DNA of 64,000 nucleotides from DASSBG01 sp963800395 (GTDB lineage Bacteria > Pseudomonadota > Gammaproteobacteria > Xanthomonadales > Rhodanobacteraceae). The number at the start of each line of letters is the position of its first letter. Position 1 is the first letter of the stretch. Under the pieces are notes generated by a model. It was not told the origin of the DNA, made no database searches, and saw nothing but the letters and a program-made list of their open reading frames with translations. A program made the translations under genes and the position numbers. The stretch spans positions 248,001 to 312,000 of the forward strand of contig CAWDBD010000028.1 in assembly GCA_963800395.1 (NCBI GenBank). Direction: 5' to 3'. Positions 54,969 to 63,837 of this stretch are shown one piece after another.

Positions 54969-55132
54969 AGCAGCCTGTCGGACTTTGCCATTCGAGTCGA
55001 GCATTCGGCTGTGCGAGGACAGATTTTCGACGTTTTGCAGGCCCATGGTGGTTCTATGGGCCAAAAAGTGGCGGAAATATGGACCGTACGGTCGGATTCG
55101 CAGACCGGCCGAGTAAAGTCCGACAGGCTGCT
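54969..55132. mobile_element. 164-bp MITE-like element with 18-bp perfect inverted ends
   Basis: AGCAGCCTGTCGGACTTT at the left and its exact complement at the right (55115-55132). Interior: GGCCCAT...ATGGGCC stem near 55042 and the palindrome GACCGTACGGTC near 55082. No ORF with protein character. The ends are longer and cleaner than chance. No second copy in this window. Confidence 0.65.
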
Positions 55133-55149
55133 AGACTCATGACACGGTT

Positions 55150-56298
55150 TCATTGACTCTCGTGCTGCACACAACCGAAGTAGATCATGGCGCGGCTGCC
55201 TCCGGCGGATTGCGCAGACACATGGATCCTGATCTCTTGCGGCTCTCCGGTGAGGGTCTCGCGAAATTTCCATCCACACCGCTCCAGTCGCTCATCCGCA
55301 AATGCCTCGGCCACATCCGGTCGGGATATTCCCGGGATGACCGAATGCCTCTGTCCATCGATGACTATCTCGATCGTCTGGGCAGGGCCCTCATCCAGAG
55401 ACGCTGCCCATCCTTCGAGGCTGAGTTCCCCGGCGGCCAGCGAGCACCGATCAAGCCAGCCCGCAACGCCTTTCCTGACGTTTCTCAGGACGGTCAGATC
55501 GTGATCTCGATTGCACGGTACAACATGCAAATCCTGCTCGTTGGCCAGGGCACGTGGCATATGAAATACGGGATGCCCTGGTCCCGTCACCCGCTCGATG
55601 GCATCCCGAACGAAAGCGTCATCGACGCACGCGGTGCCATAGATACACGAATCGAGCTCCCGGCACTCACTCTCGGTCGTATAGACGAAGCCCGGCTCGG
55701 ATCGAATTTGCGTGGGCGCAGCCGTGGCCAGCGGTTTTGTACTGAAAGCCAGCACCCCGCCCGGCCGCAACAATGAAAACAGTACACGTAGCCACTGGTG
55801 AAAAAGGCTCTCGGGCAAATGCGAAAACAGTGAGGCCACCCAGATGATGTCGAAAGACTCCTCACAATCGAACGCAGATGGATCGGGACACGAATTCAGG
55901 CAACGAACCACGAACCTGCTGGCGACGAATTCAAGGGCCTCCTGCTGAATTTCGGCACCCCAGATCCGGTCGCGGCCCTGTTCAAGAACCAGAAAACGAA
56001 TCAGGCGGCCAAATCCGCAGGCAAAATCCAGAACCTTGATCCTTTCCCGGTTCTGGAAAAGCAATCCGGCGATCTGACTGAAGGTATTGAACTGTTGTGC
56101 GCCCACGCTGAAGTACTGGGAAATCGCCGCATAGGTATCCGCGTGCTCCTGCAAGGAGTGCTGAAGCATCTGGTCGTGGGGATGGATATCAGTGACGAAG
56201 CGTTTGTGATCACCGGGTCTGGTGGTTGGCAGGCAACTGCGCAATATCGCACGCTTGAATTCGACATCGTTGAGTGCGGCTTCCAGTTCAGCAGACAT
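55150..56298 (-). CDS. class I SAM-dependent methyltransferase with C-terminal domain
   Basis: A 382-aa protein with a Rossmann-type methyltransferase: VLDFACGFGRLIRFL (SAM motif I) near residue 90, IWGAEIQ (motif II Asp/Glu), FDIIWVASLFSHLPE (motif IV) and LLRPGGVLAF. An extra 130 C-terminal residues follow (from about 250; HDLTVLRNVRKG, LEGWAASLDEGPAQTIEIVIDG), a beta-rich domain I do not recognise. The N-terminal ~70 residues are also extra. Substrate unknown; O-antigen or small-molecule methylation is possible. ATG 56298. Alone on the minus strand. Confidence 0.82.
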   Translation of the reverse strand: MSAELEAALNDVEFKRAILRSCLPTTRPGDHKRFVTDIHPHDQMLQHSLQEHADTYAAISQYFSVGAQQFNTFSQIAGLLFQNRERIKVLDFACGFGRLIRFLVLEQGRDRIWGAEIQQEALEFVASRFVVRCLNSCPDPSAFDCEESFDIIWVASLFSHLPESLFHQWLRVLFSLLRPGGVLAFSTKPLATAAPTQIRSEPGFVYTTESECRELDSCIYGTACVDDAFVRDAIERVTGPGHPVFHMPRALANEQDLHVVPCNRDHDLTVLRNVRKGVAGWLDRCSLAAGELSLEGWAASLDEGPAQTIEIVIDGQRHSVIPGISRPDVAEAFADERLERCGWKFRETLTGEPQEIRIHVSAQSAGGSRAMIYFGCVQHESQ

Positions 56299-56470
56299 TG
56301 GCTGTTTCTCGGTGGACCACGGTTAGCTCCATTTTGCCCTGGCACCAGGGCTGCATGCGCATGGTATCCGGGATGCACCCTCTCATGTCAGGAGCAAGCG
56401 TCCACCCAGTAACAGGCTGCGGGCGCTATCATGGGCCTTCCCAAACAGGCTGATCCGAGGAACCACGGAC

Positions 56471-57025
56471 ATGGCGAAGGCAAATCCGCTCCAGAAGCAG
56501 CTGCTCAAGGCAGGCCTTGTCAAGAAGTCCAGGGTGGCCGAGGTGGCGCGTGAGCAGAACAAGGCCAGGCACGCCAAAGGGCAATCGGAACCCAGCGAAG
56601 TCCAGCTGCAGGCGAAGCGTGCGCGTGCCGAAAAGGCAGAGCGAGATCGAGCTCTGGCTGCCGAACACAAGGCCAGGGCACGTGTCGCTGAACTCGCTGC
56701 CCAGGCGCGCCAGATCATTGAAGACAAGAAAATGCCGTGTTCCGGACAGGTCGAATATCGCTTTGCTGTCGACGGTGTCATCCGTACCCTGCTGGTCAGC
56801 GAAGACCAGCGCACGATGCTGTCTTCCGGGGCACTGGTCATCGTCCGTCTGGGCGACCGTTACGAATTGCTGCCGGCTGCAGCCGGCAACAAGATACGCG
56901 AGCGCGACGCCAGCATGATCGTGCTGGACCACAGCCAGGAAGCCGGCGCCGAGACCTCCGTCGGGGACGCGGATGACGATGCATATTACGCACAGTTCGA
57001 GGTACCTGACGACCTGGAATGGTGA
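56471..57025 (+). CDS. DUF2058 family protein (YaiL-like)
   Basis: A 184-aa cytoplasmic protein of DUF2058. The first 100 residues are a long, highly charged helix (NPLQKQLLKAGLVKKSR, then repeated KARAEKAERD-like stretches). It is followed by a compact domain with YRFAVDGVIRTLLVSEDQR, GALVIVRLGDRYELLPAA and DDDAYYAQFEVPDDLEW at the end. The charged helix suggests nucleic-acid or ribosome binding; the family is described as nucleoprotein/polynucleotide-associated without established function. No clear operon. Confidence 0.9.
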   Translation: MAKANPLQKQLLKAGLVKKSRVAEVAREQNKARHAKGQSEPSEVQLQAKRARAEKAERDRALAAEHKARARVAELAAQARQIIEDKKMPCSGQVEYRFAVDGVIRTLLVSEDQRTMLSSGALVIVRLGDRYELLPAAAGNKIRERDASMIVLDHSQEAGAETSVGDADDDAYYAQFEVPDDLEW

Positions 57026-57128
57026 TCGCACCAGGGCTTGCGGGCCTGCTGATCCGCGCCTGTTGGCCGCCGGGATGATTGATCAGCGTCGCCCCGCTGG
57101 GACAAGATCAACGACGCGGTCTTTTACG

Positions 57129-57776
57129 TCACGCCCGTGCGGTGATCAGGAAGACCGGGTACTGGCGCTCTGAACCATCATCTGTCGTCTTGCGCATGGT
57201 ATGCGCAGTGCGCGCCCCGATCTCGACGAAGCCCGCAGCACGAAGCTCATCCTGCAGCGCGTTCCGCTCAAAACCCTGATGCATGACGCCGGCCACATCG
57301 TCACCATGGAAACTGCCGTCCTCGGCATCCAGATCGGCCAGAGCGAGCCAGCCACCGGGCTTGAGCATGCTGTGAAAGGTTCGAACCAGTGCCGCAACAT
57401 CGGCGATGTGATGCATGGTCATGCTGCTGAAGATCAGGTCGAATGGCTCCGTTGGAGGGGGCTCGCTGGTGAGATCGAGTGTGCGCGTCTCCAGATTGTC
57501 CAGTCCTGCTGCCCCGGCTTTTTGCTGCAACACCGACAGCATGCCCGGCGACACATCACAGGCCAGCAACCGTCCCAGATCTGGTGCCAAAGCAGCTCCT
57601 ACCAAGCCCGTGCCACAGCCATATTCCAGTGCATTCCAGTCCGACTTGATCGGCACCGATGACTTGATCGCTGCCGCGACGTTCGATGCCAGGTCACGTC
57701 GCCTCGGACTGTCGTCCCAATCGGCGGCAATGGCATCGAAACGTTGACGATTCTGTTCCTGATGAAGAGTGGACAT
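57129..57776 (-). CDS. class I SAM-dependent methyltransferase
   Basis: A 215-aa methyltransferase similar to small-molecule/ubiquinone-biosynthesis types: ALEYGCGTGLVGAALAPD (SAM motif I), LACDVSPGML (motif II), FDLIFSSMTMHHIADV (motif IV) and LKPGGWLALADLD (post-motif). Cytoplasmic, single domain. Substrate unknown. ATG 57776; the frame upstream to 57827 is not supported. It is followed on the same strand by nothing obvious; upstream is a CIA30-type gene 83 bases away. Confidence 0.88.
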   Translation of the reverse strand: MSTLHQEQNRQRFDAIAADWDDSPRRRDLASNVAAAIKSSVPIKSDWNALEYGCGTGLVGAALAPDLGRLLACDVSPGMLSVLQQKAGAAGLDNLETRTLDLTSEPPPTEPFDLIFSSMTMHHIADVAALVRTFHSMLKPGGWLALADLDAEDGSFHGDDVAGVMHQGFERNALQDELRAAGFVEIGARTAHTMRKTTDDGSERQYPVFLITARA

Positions 57777-57859
57777 GCTTTGACCTCGCAAAATGGGAAC
57801 TCGCAATATGAGCGCGGAAGTGCTCAATACAAGATCCGTCTATCTGACTGCCATCTGGC

Positions 57860-58435
57860 CTACTCCACGGCGATCCAGTCCAGCGCCAATGCGAACGCGC
57901 CTTCACGCTTGTCTGCAATCAGAAGACCGATTTCGCGCACCCGTGACGGATCCAGCGGCATGCCTTGCAGGGGCGTGCCCCGAACCGTGGGGCTCAAGGT
58001 CGCCAGCGGCACGCGCACCTCGATCCACCGGCCTGCCGTGGTTTCAAACGGGGCGCCGTAGGACACCGGCAAGCCGCGATAACGGGCGTCCGTAGCCAGC
58101 CGCAACTGGTAGCGACGGCCATCACCACGGACAAGCAGGACGACCGTCGTGACTGTACTCAGGTCGAAGTCGCGGCCCACGCTCCGCACCGAAGAGAAAC
58201 CGCCGTTGTTCGCCAGCGACAGCTCGCCACTGAACTCCAGCTTGCCATCGGCCAGCGTCGCGCTGCCATAGGAACGGCCGCCCATGACGCCATCGTTCAC
58301 CGCAATCCAGCGCGGCTCTTGTGCAGTGTTGTCGAAACTCATCAAAGTGCGCATGGAGGCTTCCGGATCCGAGGCGCCTACCAACAGCGGCAGGCTGCAG
58401 AGCAGCAGGAACACGATGTGAATTCGCAGCTTCAT
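57860..58435 (-). CDS. exported CIA30-family protein
   Basis: A 191-aa protein with a signal peptide (cleavage near VGA-SDP) and a CIA30 (NDUFAF1-like) galactose-binding-type beta fold: WIAVNDGVMGGRSYGSA, GFSSVRSVGRDFDL, VVLLVRGDGRRYQLRL, then IGLLIADKREGAFALALDWI. In eukaryotes CIA30 helps complex I assembly; bacterial exported relatives have unknown roles. ATG 58435 has AGGA nine bases upstream. Next on the same strand is the methyltransferase (83 bases). Confidence 0.88.
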   Translation of the reverse strand: MKLRIHIVFLLLCSLPLLVGASDPEASMRTLMSFDNTAQEPRWIAVNDGVMGGRSYGSATLADGKLEFSGELSLANNGGFSSVRSVGRDFDLSTVTTVVLLVRGDGRRYQLRLATDARYRGLPVSYGAPFETTAGRWIEVRVPLATLSPTVRGTPLQGMPLDPSRVREIGLLIADKREGAFALALDWIAVE

Positions 58436-58506
58436 CTTGTCGTTTCCTGGCGTGCCACGACAGGGTAGTTCCTGGCGCGTGACTTGCGCGTGCATCAGCC
58501 AAAGTG

Positions 58507-59268
58507 TCAGTGTGTTGCGGTTCGGCTATCAATCAGCAGCAGTGGGTGTGCCTGGTTCAGTGCACCAACATAGATGACCGTGTTTGAACCGCGCGCAAAC
58601 GATATATGCCGTGCTACCAGCGGGAATCCGTCGCCCGCGAACCCGACTTCAAGTTTGCCGTCGGCTTGATTGATCAGCACCTGCTGGCCCATCTCCCCGT
58701 AACGCACCGAACCGAGTGATGTGGTTTTGCCTGGCATGCGTACCCGGCCAGAAAGGGCCGTGCTCCCTGGTGCCAGATTGGCCAGGCGCAGGACGGCGGG
58801 GTCATCGGCCTTGCCGGGGCGCATCATGGTCATGTGCGGCATGATGCGATATCCATCGACTTGCCGGATATCGATTCCGCCAAGTGCCAGACGCATTCGC
58901 GACCACAGGCTGCGGTGTGTCGAGTGCATGCGGACCCCGTACAAGGCCATCCCGTAATGGCGATTGGCCGCGATTCCGTATGTAAACCTCGTGATCAGGT
59001 GATCTGCCGTTCGCAGCTCGAAGTGATACTGGCCGGGAGTGAGATCAAGCACGGGGCTCAGGCTGTCGCCAGCAAGCGCCAGTGTGCGGCACGCTTTCTC
59101 GGCTTCACGGCACAGACGCAGATTCAGCGAATCAGATCGCTGCACAAGGTTGGCAATGCGAAGCTGCGCGCGCGCAGCGCCGTTTTCTGAATGGGCAACC
59201 GGCACAAGCGCCGCTATCAGCAGCAAGCCCCCGCACAGTGCGGTCAGTCGGGAACATTGATATTTCAT
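58507..59268 (-). CDS. exported protein, DUF4397-like, coupled to APC permease
   Basis: A 253-aa exported protein: signal peptide (cleavage near AHS-ENG). The mature part shows two similar beta units (ARAQLRIANLVQRSDSLNLR and AVLRLANLAPGSTALSGRV), each followed by a short LTPGQYHF- or GEMGQQVLI-type strand. This resembles the DUF4397 repeat, but I am not certain. The start overlaps the permease stop by four bases (ATGA), so it is co-translated with the APC permease. A periplasmic partner of the permease is possible but unproven. Confidence 0.65.
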   Translation of the reverse strand: MKYQCSRLTALCGGLLLIAALVPVAHSENGAARAQLRIANLVQRSDSLNLRLCREAEKACRTLALAGDSLSPVLDLTPGQYHFELRTADHLITRFTYGIAANRHYGMALYGVRMHSTHRSLWSRMRLALGGIDIRQVDGYRIMPHMTMMRPGKADDPAVLRLANLAPGSTALSGRVRMPGKTTSLGSVRYGEMGQQVLINQADGKLEVGFAGDGFPLVARHISFARGSNTVIYVGALNQAHPLLLIDSRTATH

Positions 59269-60545
59269 GCCGCGTCGTCCGATTCCGTGCTGAAGCGCCG
59301 CAACAGCGCAGGCCGGCCGGTGAGGACAGCCCCACCCAAGGCAAGCAGAATGGCCAGGGACCAGGGCTCGGTCAGCGCCAGCCGGGCAAGCAGCAACAGA
59401 CCGATGGCCGCACCGACGCCCGCGCCGACCAGCGGGATCCAGCGCAATGACTGTATCTCGCGATAGCAAATGAGATTGACGAGGATGAAGGTGCCCAGAA
59501 AGACGAGGCTTGCCGCCTCCACCAACGAGGACAGGGAACCCATGACGGCAAGCAGGATGGCCACCAGACCAATCAGCACGATGGGCCGGTCCGGCACGCC
59601 GAAGCGGTTGCTGTGATCGAACCATTGCGGCAATTCACCGCTTTGCGCTATGCGCTGGGCAAGCTTGCCGGTCGAGAACAGTGTGGAATTGATTGCCGCC
59701 GCAGTCGCGAAAGCGGCCGCCGTAGTCAGTGCAACCAGACCCGCGATACCGTATGCACGTTGCGCCGCCACGCTCAGGGCCACCTGTTTCTGCTCCACCA
59801 TGCTCAGTGCGCCCGCCAGCATGGTCGCGCCCAGCGTAACGGCGACATAGACCAGGACCACGAAGATGGCTGCAGACAGCAGTACCGGGACGAAGGTCTT
59901 CTTGCCATTCCTGATCTCGTCGTATTCGTAGGTCAGCAGTTGAAACCCTTCGTAGGAAATGAAAATCGCTGCCGCACCAACCAATGCACTCCAGGGTGCA
60001 CGTGGCTGTATGCCCGACACAAGTTGCAGGCTATCCCAGTGAACAAGTCCCCATACCGACAGCACCACCAGAACAAGCAGGTTGCCGGATACGATAATCA
60101 CCTCGACCATCGTCATCTTGCCCAGCCCGGCCAGATTGAGACCGATCAGGCCGATACCGGCGGCAATCGCCAGACCGCGGATCAACATGTCGCCGCCGGC
60201 AAACGCATGCGCGACATAGTGCCCGAACGCGTAGGCATACACGGAGATGGTCAAGGTATAGCCGATGATCAGCATCCAGGAGACACTGCCAGCAACGCCC
60301 TTCTGGTCCATCTGATCGAGGAACTCGAACGCACCACCCGACTTGCCGAACTTCACGGACAGTCTTGCGTAGCTGTAGGCGGTGATCACCGCAACCAGCC
60401 CGGCGATGACAAAACTGAGCCAGGCCCATTGCGCCGCTGCCGCAATCACCACCCCCAGAGCAACATAAATGCCACCTCCGACCATGCCGCCGGCCGCAAG
60501 CGACCACACGCGAACCGGACCAAGCGATTTGGAATCGTCAGACAT
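59265..60545 (-). CDS. APC family amino-acid/polyamine permease
   Basis: A 426-aa integral membrane carrier with about 12 segments. The signature AAGGMVGGGIYVALG (G-G-G-I-Y at the unwound part of TM1) is followed by GLVAVITAYSYARLSVKFGKSGGAFEF, matching the APC superfamily's amino-acid/polyamine branch. YEGFQLLTYEYDEIRNGKKT carries the TM6-TM7 conserved E. Substrate unknown. It shares a four-base overlap with the downstream exported-protein gene. Divergence from the RND permease is not visible (both are on -); 205 bases separate the two. Confidence 0.88.
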   Translation of the reverse strand: MSDDSKSLGPVRVWSLAAGGMVGGGIYVALGVVIAAAAQWAWLSFVIAGLVAVITAYSYARLSVKFGKSGGAFEFLDQMDQKGVAGSVSWMLIIGYTLTISVYAYAFGHYVAHAFAGGDMLIRGLAIAAGIGLIGLNLAGLGKMTMVEVIIVSGNLLVLVVLSVWGLVHWDSLQLVSGIQPRAPWSALVGAAAIFISYEGFQLLTYEYDEIRNGKKTFVPVLLSAAIFVVLVYVAVTLGATMLAGALSMVEQKQVALSVAAQRAYGIAGLVALTTAAAFATAAAINSTLFSTGKLAQRIAQSGELPQWFDHSNRFGVPDRPIVLIGLVAILLAVMGSLSSLVEAASLVFLGTFILVNLICYREIQSLRWIPLVGAGVGAAIGLLLLARLALTEPWSLAILLALGGAVLTGRPALLRRFSTESDDAA

Positions 60546-60750
60546 GCGGGAAACGGCACCTCAGGGTGGCAGAAAGGAAAACCACCAGAGCATTGTAAGT
60601 CTGCCGCTCTGAACACGACTGGAAGACGTGCCAAGGGCCGAACATTTCGCATGCGCGGTGCGCACAACTCCGCGTCGCCATGCTGATCTGGGCAGTCAGT
60701 TGTTCGGTGAAGCCTGGCTGCCGGAACGCAGGCGACATGCACCCGCAGTA
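60546..60750. other. intergenic region between RND and APC genes
   Basis: 205 bases with no recognised gene. Probably carries the APC promoter. Confidence 0.4.
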
Positions 60751-63700
60751 TCAGGAATCTGCGGCGATCTGCGCATCCGCCCGTCCGTGCCGCAGCCGAC
60801 CACGCCAGGCATCGCTGAACACCCGCCTGGTCCACATGCGGGCATCGTCCAGCCAGGCGTAGATACAGGGCAGCGCGATCAGGGTCACCAGGGTGGAAAA
60901 CAGCAGCCCGCCGGCAATGGCGCGTGCCATCGGGTAGTACGGCGGACCGTCGCTCCAGGCCTGGGTACCGGCCAGACTCAACGGCAGCATGCCGAGAATC
61001 GCCGTGGCCATGGTCATCATGATCGGTCGCAGGCGATCCTGTGCACCTTCCACCAGGGCCTGGGTGCGTGATACGCCGGACAGTCGCAGCTGGTTGATGT
61101 GCACAATCATGACGATACCGTTGTTCACTACCACGCCCATGAGGATAAGAATGCCGATCGCGGCCATGATCGAGAACACCGTGCCGGTGAGCCAGAACAG
61201 CCAGAAAACACCAAACACCGAAAACAGAAAGGTGGTCAGGATGGCTGCCGGAAACACCAGCGACTCGAACATGGCGCACATCACCACGTACACCAGCACC
61301 AGCGCGATCAGTGTATTGAACAGCATCTGCTTGCCTGCGCCCTGGTCACGACTGAAGGCCTTGCCGAAGGAATAGCCATAGCCGGGCGGAAGGCTGACGG
61401 TCTGCATGACCTTTTCGATCGCACTGCGTGCTTCGGGCAGGGTCTTGCCGCTGGCCAGATTGGCCACGATTTTCAGCGAAGTGCGCCGGTCATTCCGCTC
61501 GATGCTGTTGGGCGAGTCGGATGTGCGTACCTTCAGCATCGACATCAAGGGCACCTTGCTGCCATCGGCTGCGGTCAGGCTGAATCCGGCAAGCTGATCG
61601 AGACCGTGCGTATCCACATTGCCGAAGCGCAGCCACACCGGCAGCTCGCGATCCCCTGACCTGAATTCGCGCAGCGGCATGCCCCGCAGTGCAATGGCCA
61701 GATAGTTGCCGACTTCGCTGGCGTCGAAACCGTAGTTGCGAGCGCGGATGCGGTCCACATGGATGCTGGCCTCATGGCTGGCATCACTCTGGTCGGTGTG
61801 CACATCACGCAGTTCGGCCTGATGCGACAGCACCGGGACCACGCTGGCCGCAACGTCACGCAACTGCTGGCGCGAGTCGCCGGTGAGGTAGAGCGCGATG
61901 CCGTCGTTGTTGCCACCTTGAAAATCGAAGTTGACCTTGCCCACAGCGAGCTGGGGAAGTCCCTTGCGGATCTCTTCCATGATGGCATGGGAGCTCTTGT
62001 GTGCCTGGTCGCCCTTGGTCAGCAGAATACTGGTCTGGGCATTGCCCTGCTCGTCCCAGTAACTGTAGAGCGAGTCAATCTCGAACCGCGCCTTGTTCTG
62101 ATCCAGATACCTTTCCACCTTCAGAATGGACGGTGTCAGCTGGCGCAATTGATAATTGGCATTCAACTGGTAGTTCAGGCGCAGTTGGCGGGATTCGCCG
62201 TCATCGAACATGTCAACCTTGGTCTGGGTCATGACAAAGACACTTGAGGCCAGAAGCAGCAACAGACCAAAGCCGGTCCAACGCGGATGACGCAAGGTCC
62301 AGCTCACCAGATTGCCGTAACGTGAGCGCACCCGGGTGATCATGGATTCTCGCCCGATGAAGCGCGGCGCCGGAAGCCGGGCTGCGCACATCGGAACCAG
62401 ACTGACCGCGACCAACCAGGAAGCCAGATGTGCAATGGACATGGAAATGGCGACCTGGGCAAGGAAGATGGAAATGTCGTTGGCCTCGCCAAAGATGTTG
62501 GGCAGAAAAACCACGATGCTGGTGAAGGTTCCGGCAGCAATGGCAATGCCAACCGCCTGCGTGCCCTGGATGGCGGCGTACCACGGTCGATCAGGGTATT
62601 TTTCGCGCCAGTGGTAGATGCTTTCGACCACGACAACGGCGTTGTCGACCAGCATGCCGGTGGCGAGCAGCAAGCCCATCATCGACAGTACGTTGAGACT
62701 GACGCCGAGGAAATACATGCAGCCCAGCGTGATGGCATAGGAAAGCGGAATGGCAAGCGATACCATCAAGGTCGAGGGCCAGTCGCGCAGGAAGAAGAAC
62801 AGCACCAGGACGGCGAGCCCGGTGCCCAGCAAGCCGGAGTGACCCAGTTCGCGCAAGGAGGTGGTCACACTGTCGGCCTGGCTTTCCATGACGTAGACGC
62901 GCAAACCGTGAAGTTGCGGATCGTGACGGATTTGCTCCACCTCGTTCATCACCGCGGTTCCCACCGCCACCAGATTGGCAGTGCGTTCACGGTATATGTT
63001 CACGCCAATGGCCGGCTTGCCGTCCAGGCGACGTGCATAGTCGAGCCGTTCGGGCTGAATCCGGACGGTGGCAATGTCGCCCAGCACCAGGCCTTGCTTG
63101 TTGATTGGCAGGGACCGGATTGAGTCCAGTGATGACCAGTCACCTTGCGGCTGTACGCGATAACGCAGTCCACCCTCGCTCACCTGACCGGCAGACACGG
63201 CGAAATTGGCCTGCTTCAGGCGCTGGTACAGACTGTCCAGGCGAATGCCGTGGGCATTCAGACGGTCGGATGAAATCTCGATCTGGACCTCGGGCCGGCC
63301 AATACCCTGAATTTCCACCTTGGCCACGCCCGGAATACGCTCCAACGGTCTCTTCAGATGTCGCTCAAGCATGTCGTATGCAGTCGAAACCTTGCCCGAT
63401 TGACCGGACAGTCGCAGCTGCAGGATGGGTGCATCATTGGTAGAGAACTTCTGCACAAAATATCGCTGCACGTCACCGGGCAACTGGTCGCGGATGGCAT
63501 CGATCTTCTCGCGGGCCTGTACTGCCTTGATCGCGATGTCCACGTTCCAGTCGAATTCCATGAACACGGTGGCGCTGTCGGCACCGGACGTCGATTGCAT
63601 CCGCTTGACGCCAGGCAACGTGGCCAGTGCCTCCTCGACCGGCCGCGTGATGGTGCGCTCCACTTCGTCCGGGCTCGACCCGGGATAGGGAACCTGCACA

Positions 63701-63837
63701 AACAGGAACGGTGCATCTATGGCCGGAAACTGCTCCAGAGGCAGTCGCGTGGCCGCCAGCAGTCCGATCACGGTCATCGATACAAACAGCATGACGATGG
63801 TGACCGGTCGCTTCAGGCTCAGTTCGGCCAGGTTCAT
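60751..63837 (-). CDS. RND-family efflux permease (HAE-1 type)
   Basis: A 1028-aa inner-membrane RND protein, 12 TMs with two large periplasmic loops. Typical segments are LSLKRPVTIVMLFVSMTVIG at the start, VPYPGSSPDEVERTITRPVE (porter region), a central TM4 segment LLLATGMLVDNAVVVVES, and TM10 region GILILMGVVVNNGIVMIVHI. The AcrB proton-relay Asp pair (DD) reads Asp-Asn here, and the Lys of TM10 is replaced by Asn; both variants are common in the wider HAE family. The stop of a second permease overlaps its ATG by four bases, so they are tandem partners like MdtB/MdtC or TriB/TriC. The adaptor gene is outside the window. Confidence 0.92.
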   Translation of the reverse strand: MNLAELSLKRPVTIVMLFVSMTVIGLLAATRLPLEQFPAIDAPFLFVQVPYPGSSPDEVERTITRPVEEALATLPGVKRMQSTSGADSATVFMEFDWNVDIAIKAVQAREKIDAIRDQLPGDVQRYFVQKFSTNDAPILQLRLSGQSGKVSTAYDMLERHLKRPLERIPGVAKVEIQGIGRPEVQIEISSDRLNAHGIRLDSLYQRLKQANFAVSAGQVSEGGLRYRVQPQGDWSSLDSIRSLPINKQGLVLGDIATVRIQPERLDYARRLDGKPAIGVNIYRERTANLVAVGTAVMNEVEQIRHDPQLHGLRVYVMESQADSVTTSLRELGHSGLLGTGLAVLVLFFFLRDWPSTLMVSLAIPLSYAITLGCMYFLGVSLNVLSMMGLLLATGMLVDNAVVVVESIYHWREKYPDRPWYAAIQGTQAVGIAIAAGTFTSIVVFLPNIFGEANDISIFLAQVAISMSIAHLASWLVAVSLVPMCAARLPAPRFIGRESMITRVRSRYGNLVSWTLRHPRWTGFGLLLLLASSVFVMTQTKVDMFDDGESRQLRLNYQLNANYQLRQLTPSILKVERYLDQNKARFEIDSLYSYWDEQGNAQTSILLTKGDQAHKSSHAIMEEIRKGLPQLAVGKVNFDFQGGNNDGIALYLTGDSRQQLRDVAASVVPVLSHQAELRDVHTDQSDASHEASIHVDRIRARNYGFDASEVGNYLAIALRGMPLREFRSGDRELPVWLRFGNVDTHGLDQLAGFSLTAADGSKVPLMSMLKVRTSDSPNSIERNDRRTSLKIVANLASGKTLPEARSAIEKVMQTVSLPPGYGYSFGKAFSRDQGAGKQMLFNTLIALVLVYVVMCAMFESLVFPAAILTTFLFSVFGVFWLFWLTGTVFSIMAAIGILILMGVVVNNGIVMIVHINQLRLSGVSRTQALVEGAQDRLRPIMMTMATAILGMLPLSLAGTQAWSDGPPYYPMARAIAGGLLFSTLVTLIALPCIYAWLDDARMWTRRVFSDAWRGRLRHGRADAQIAADS

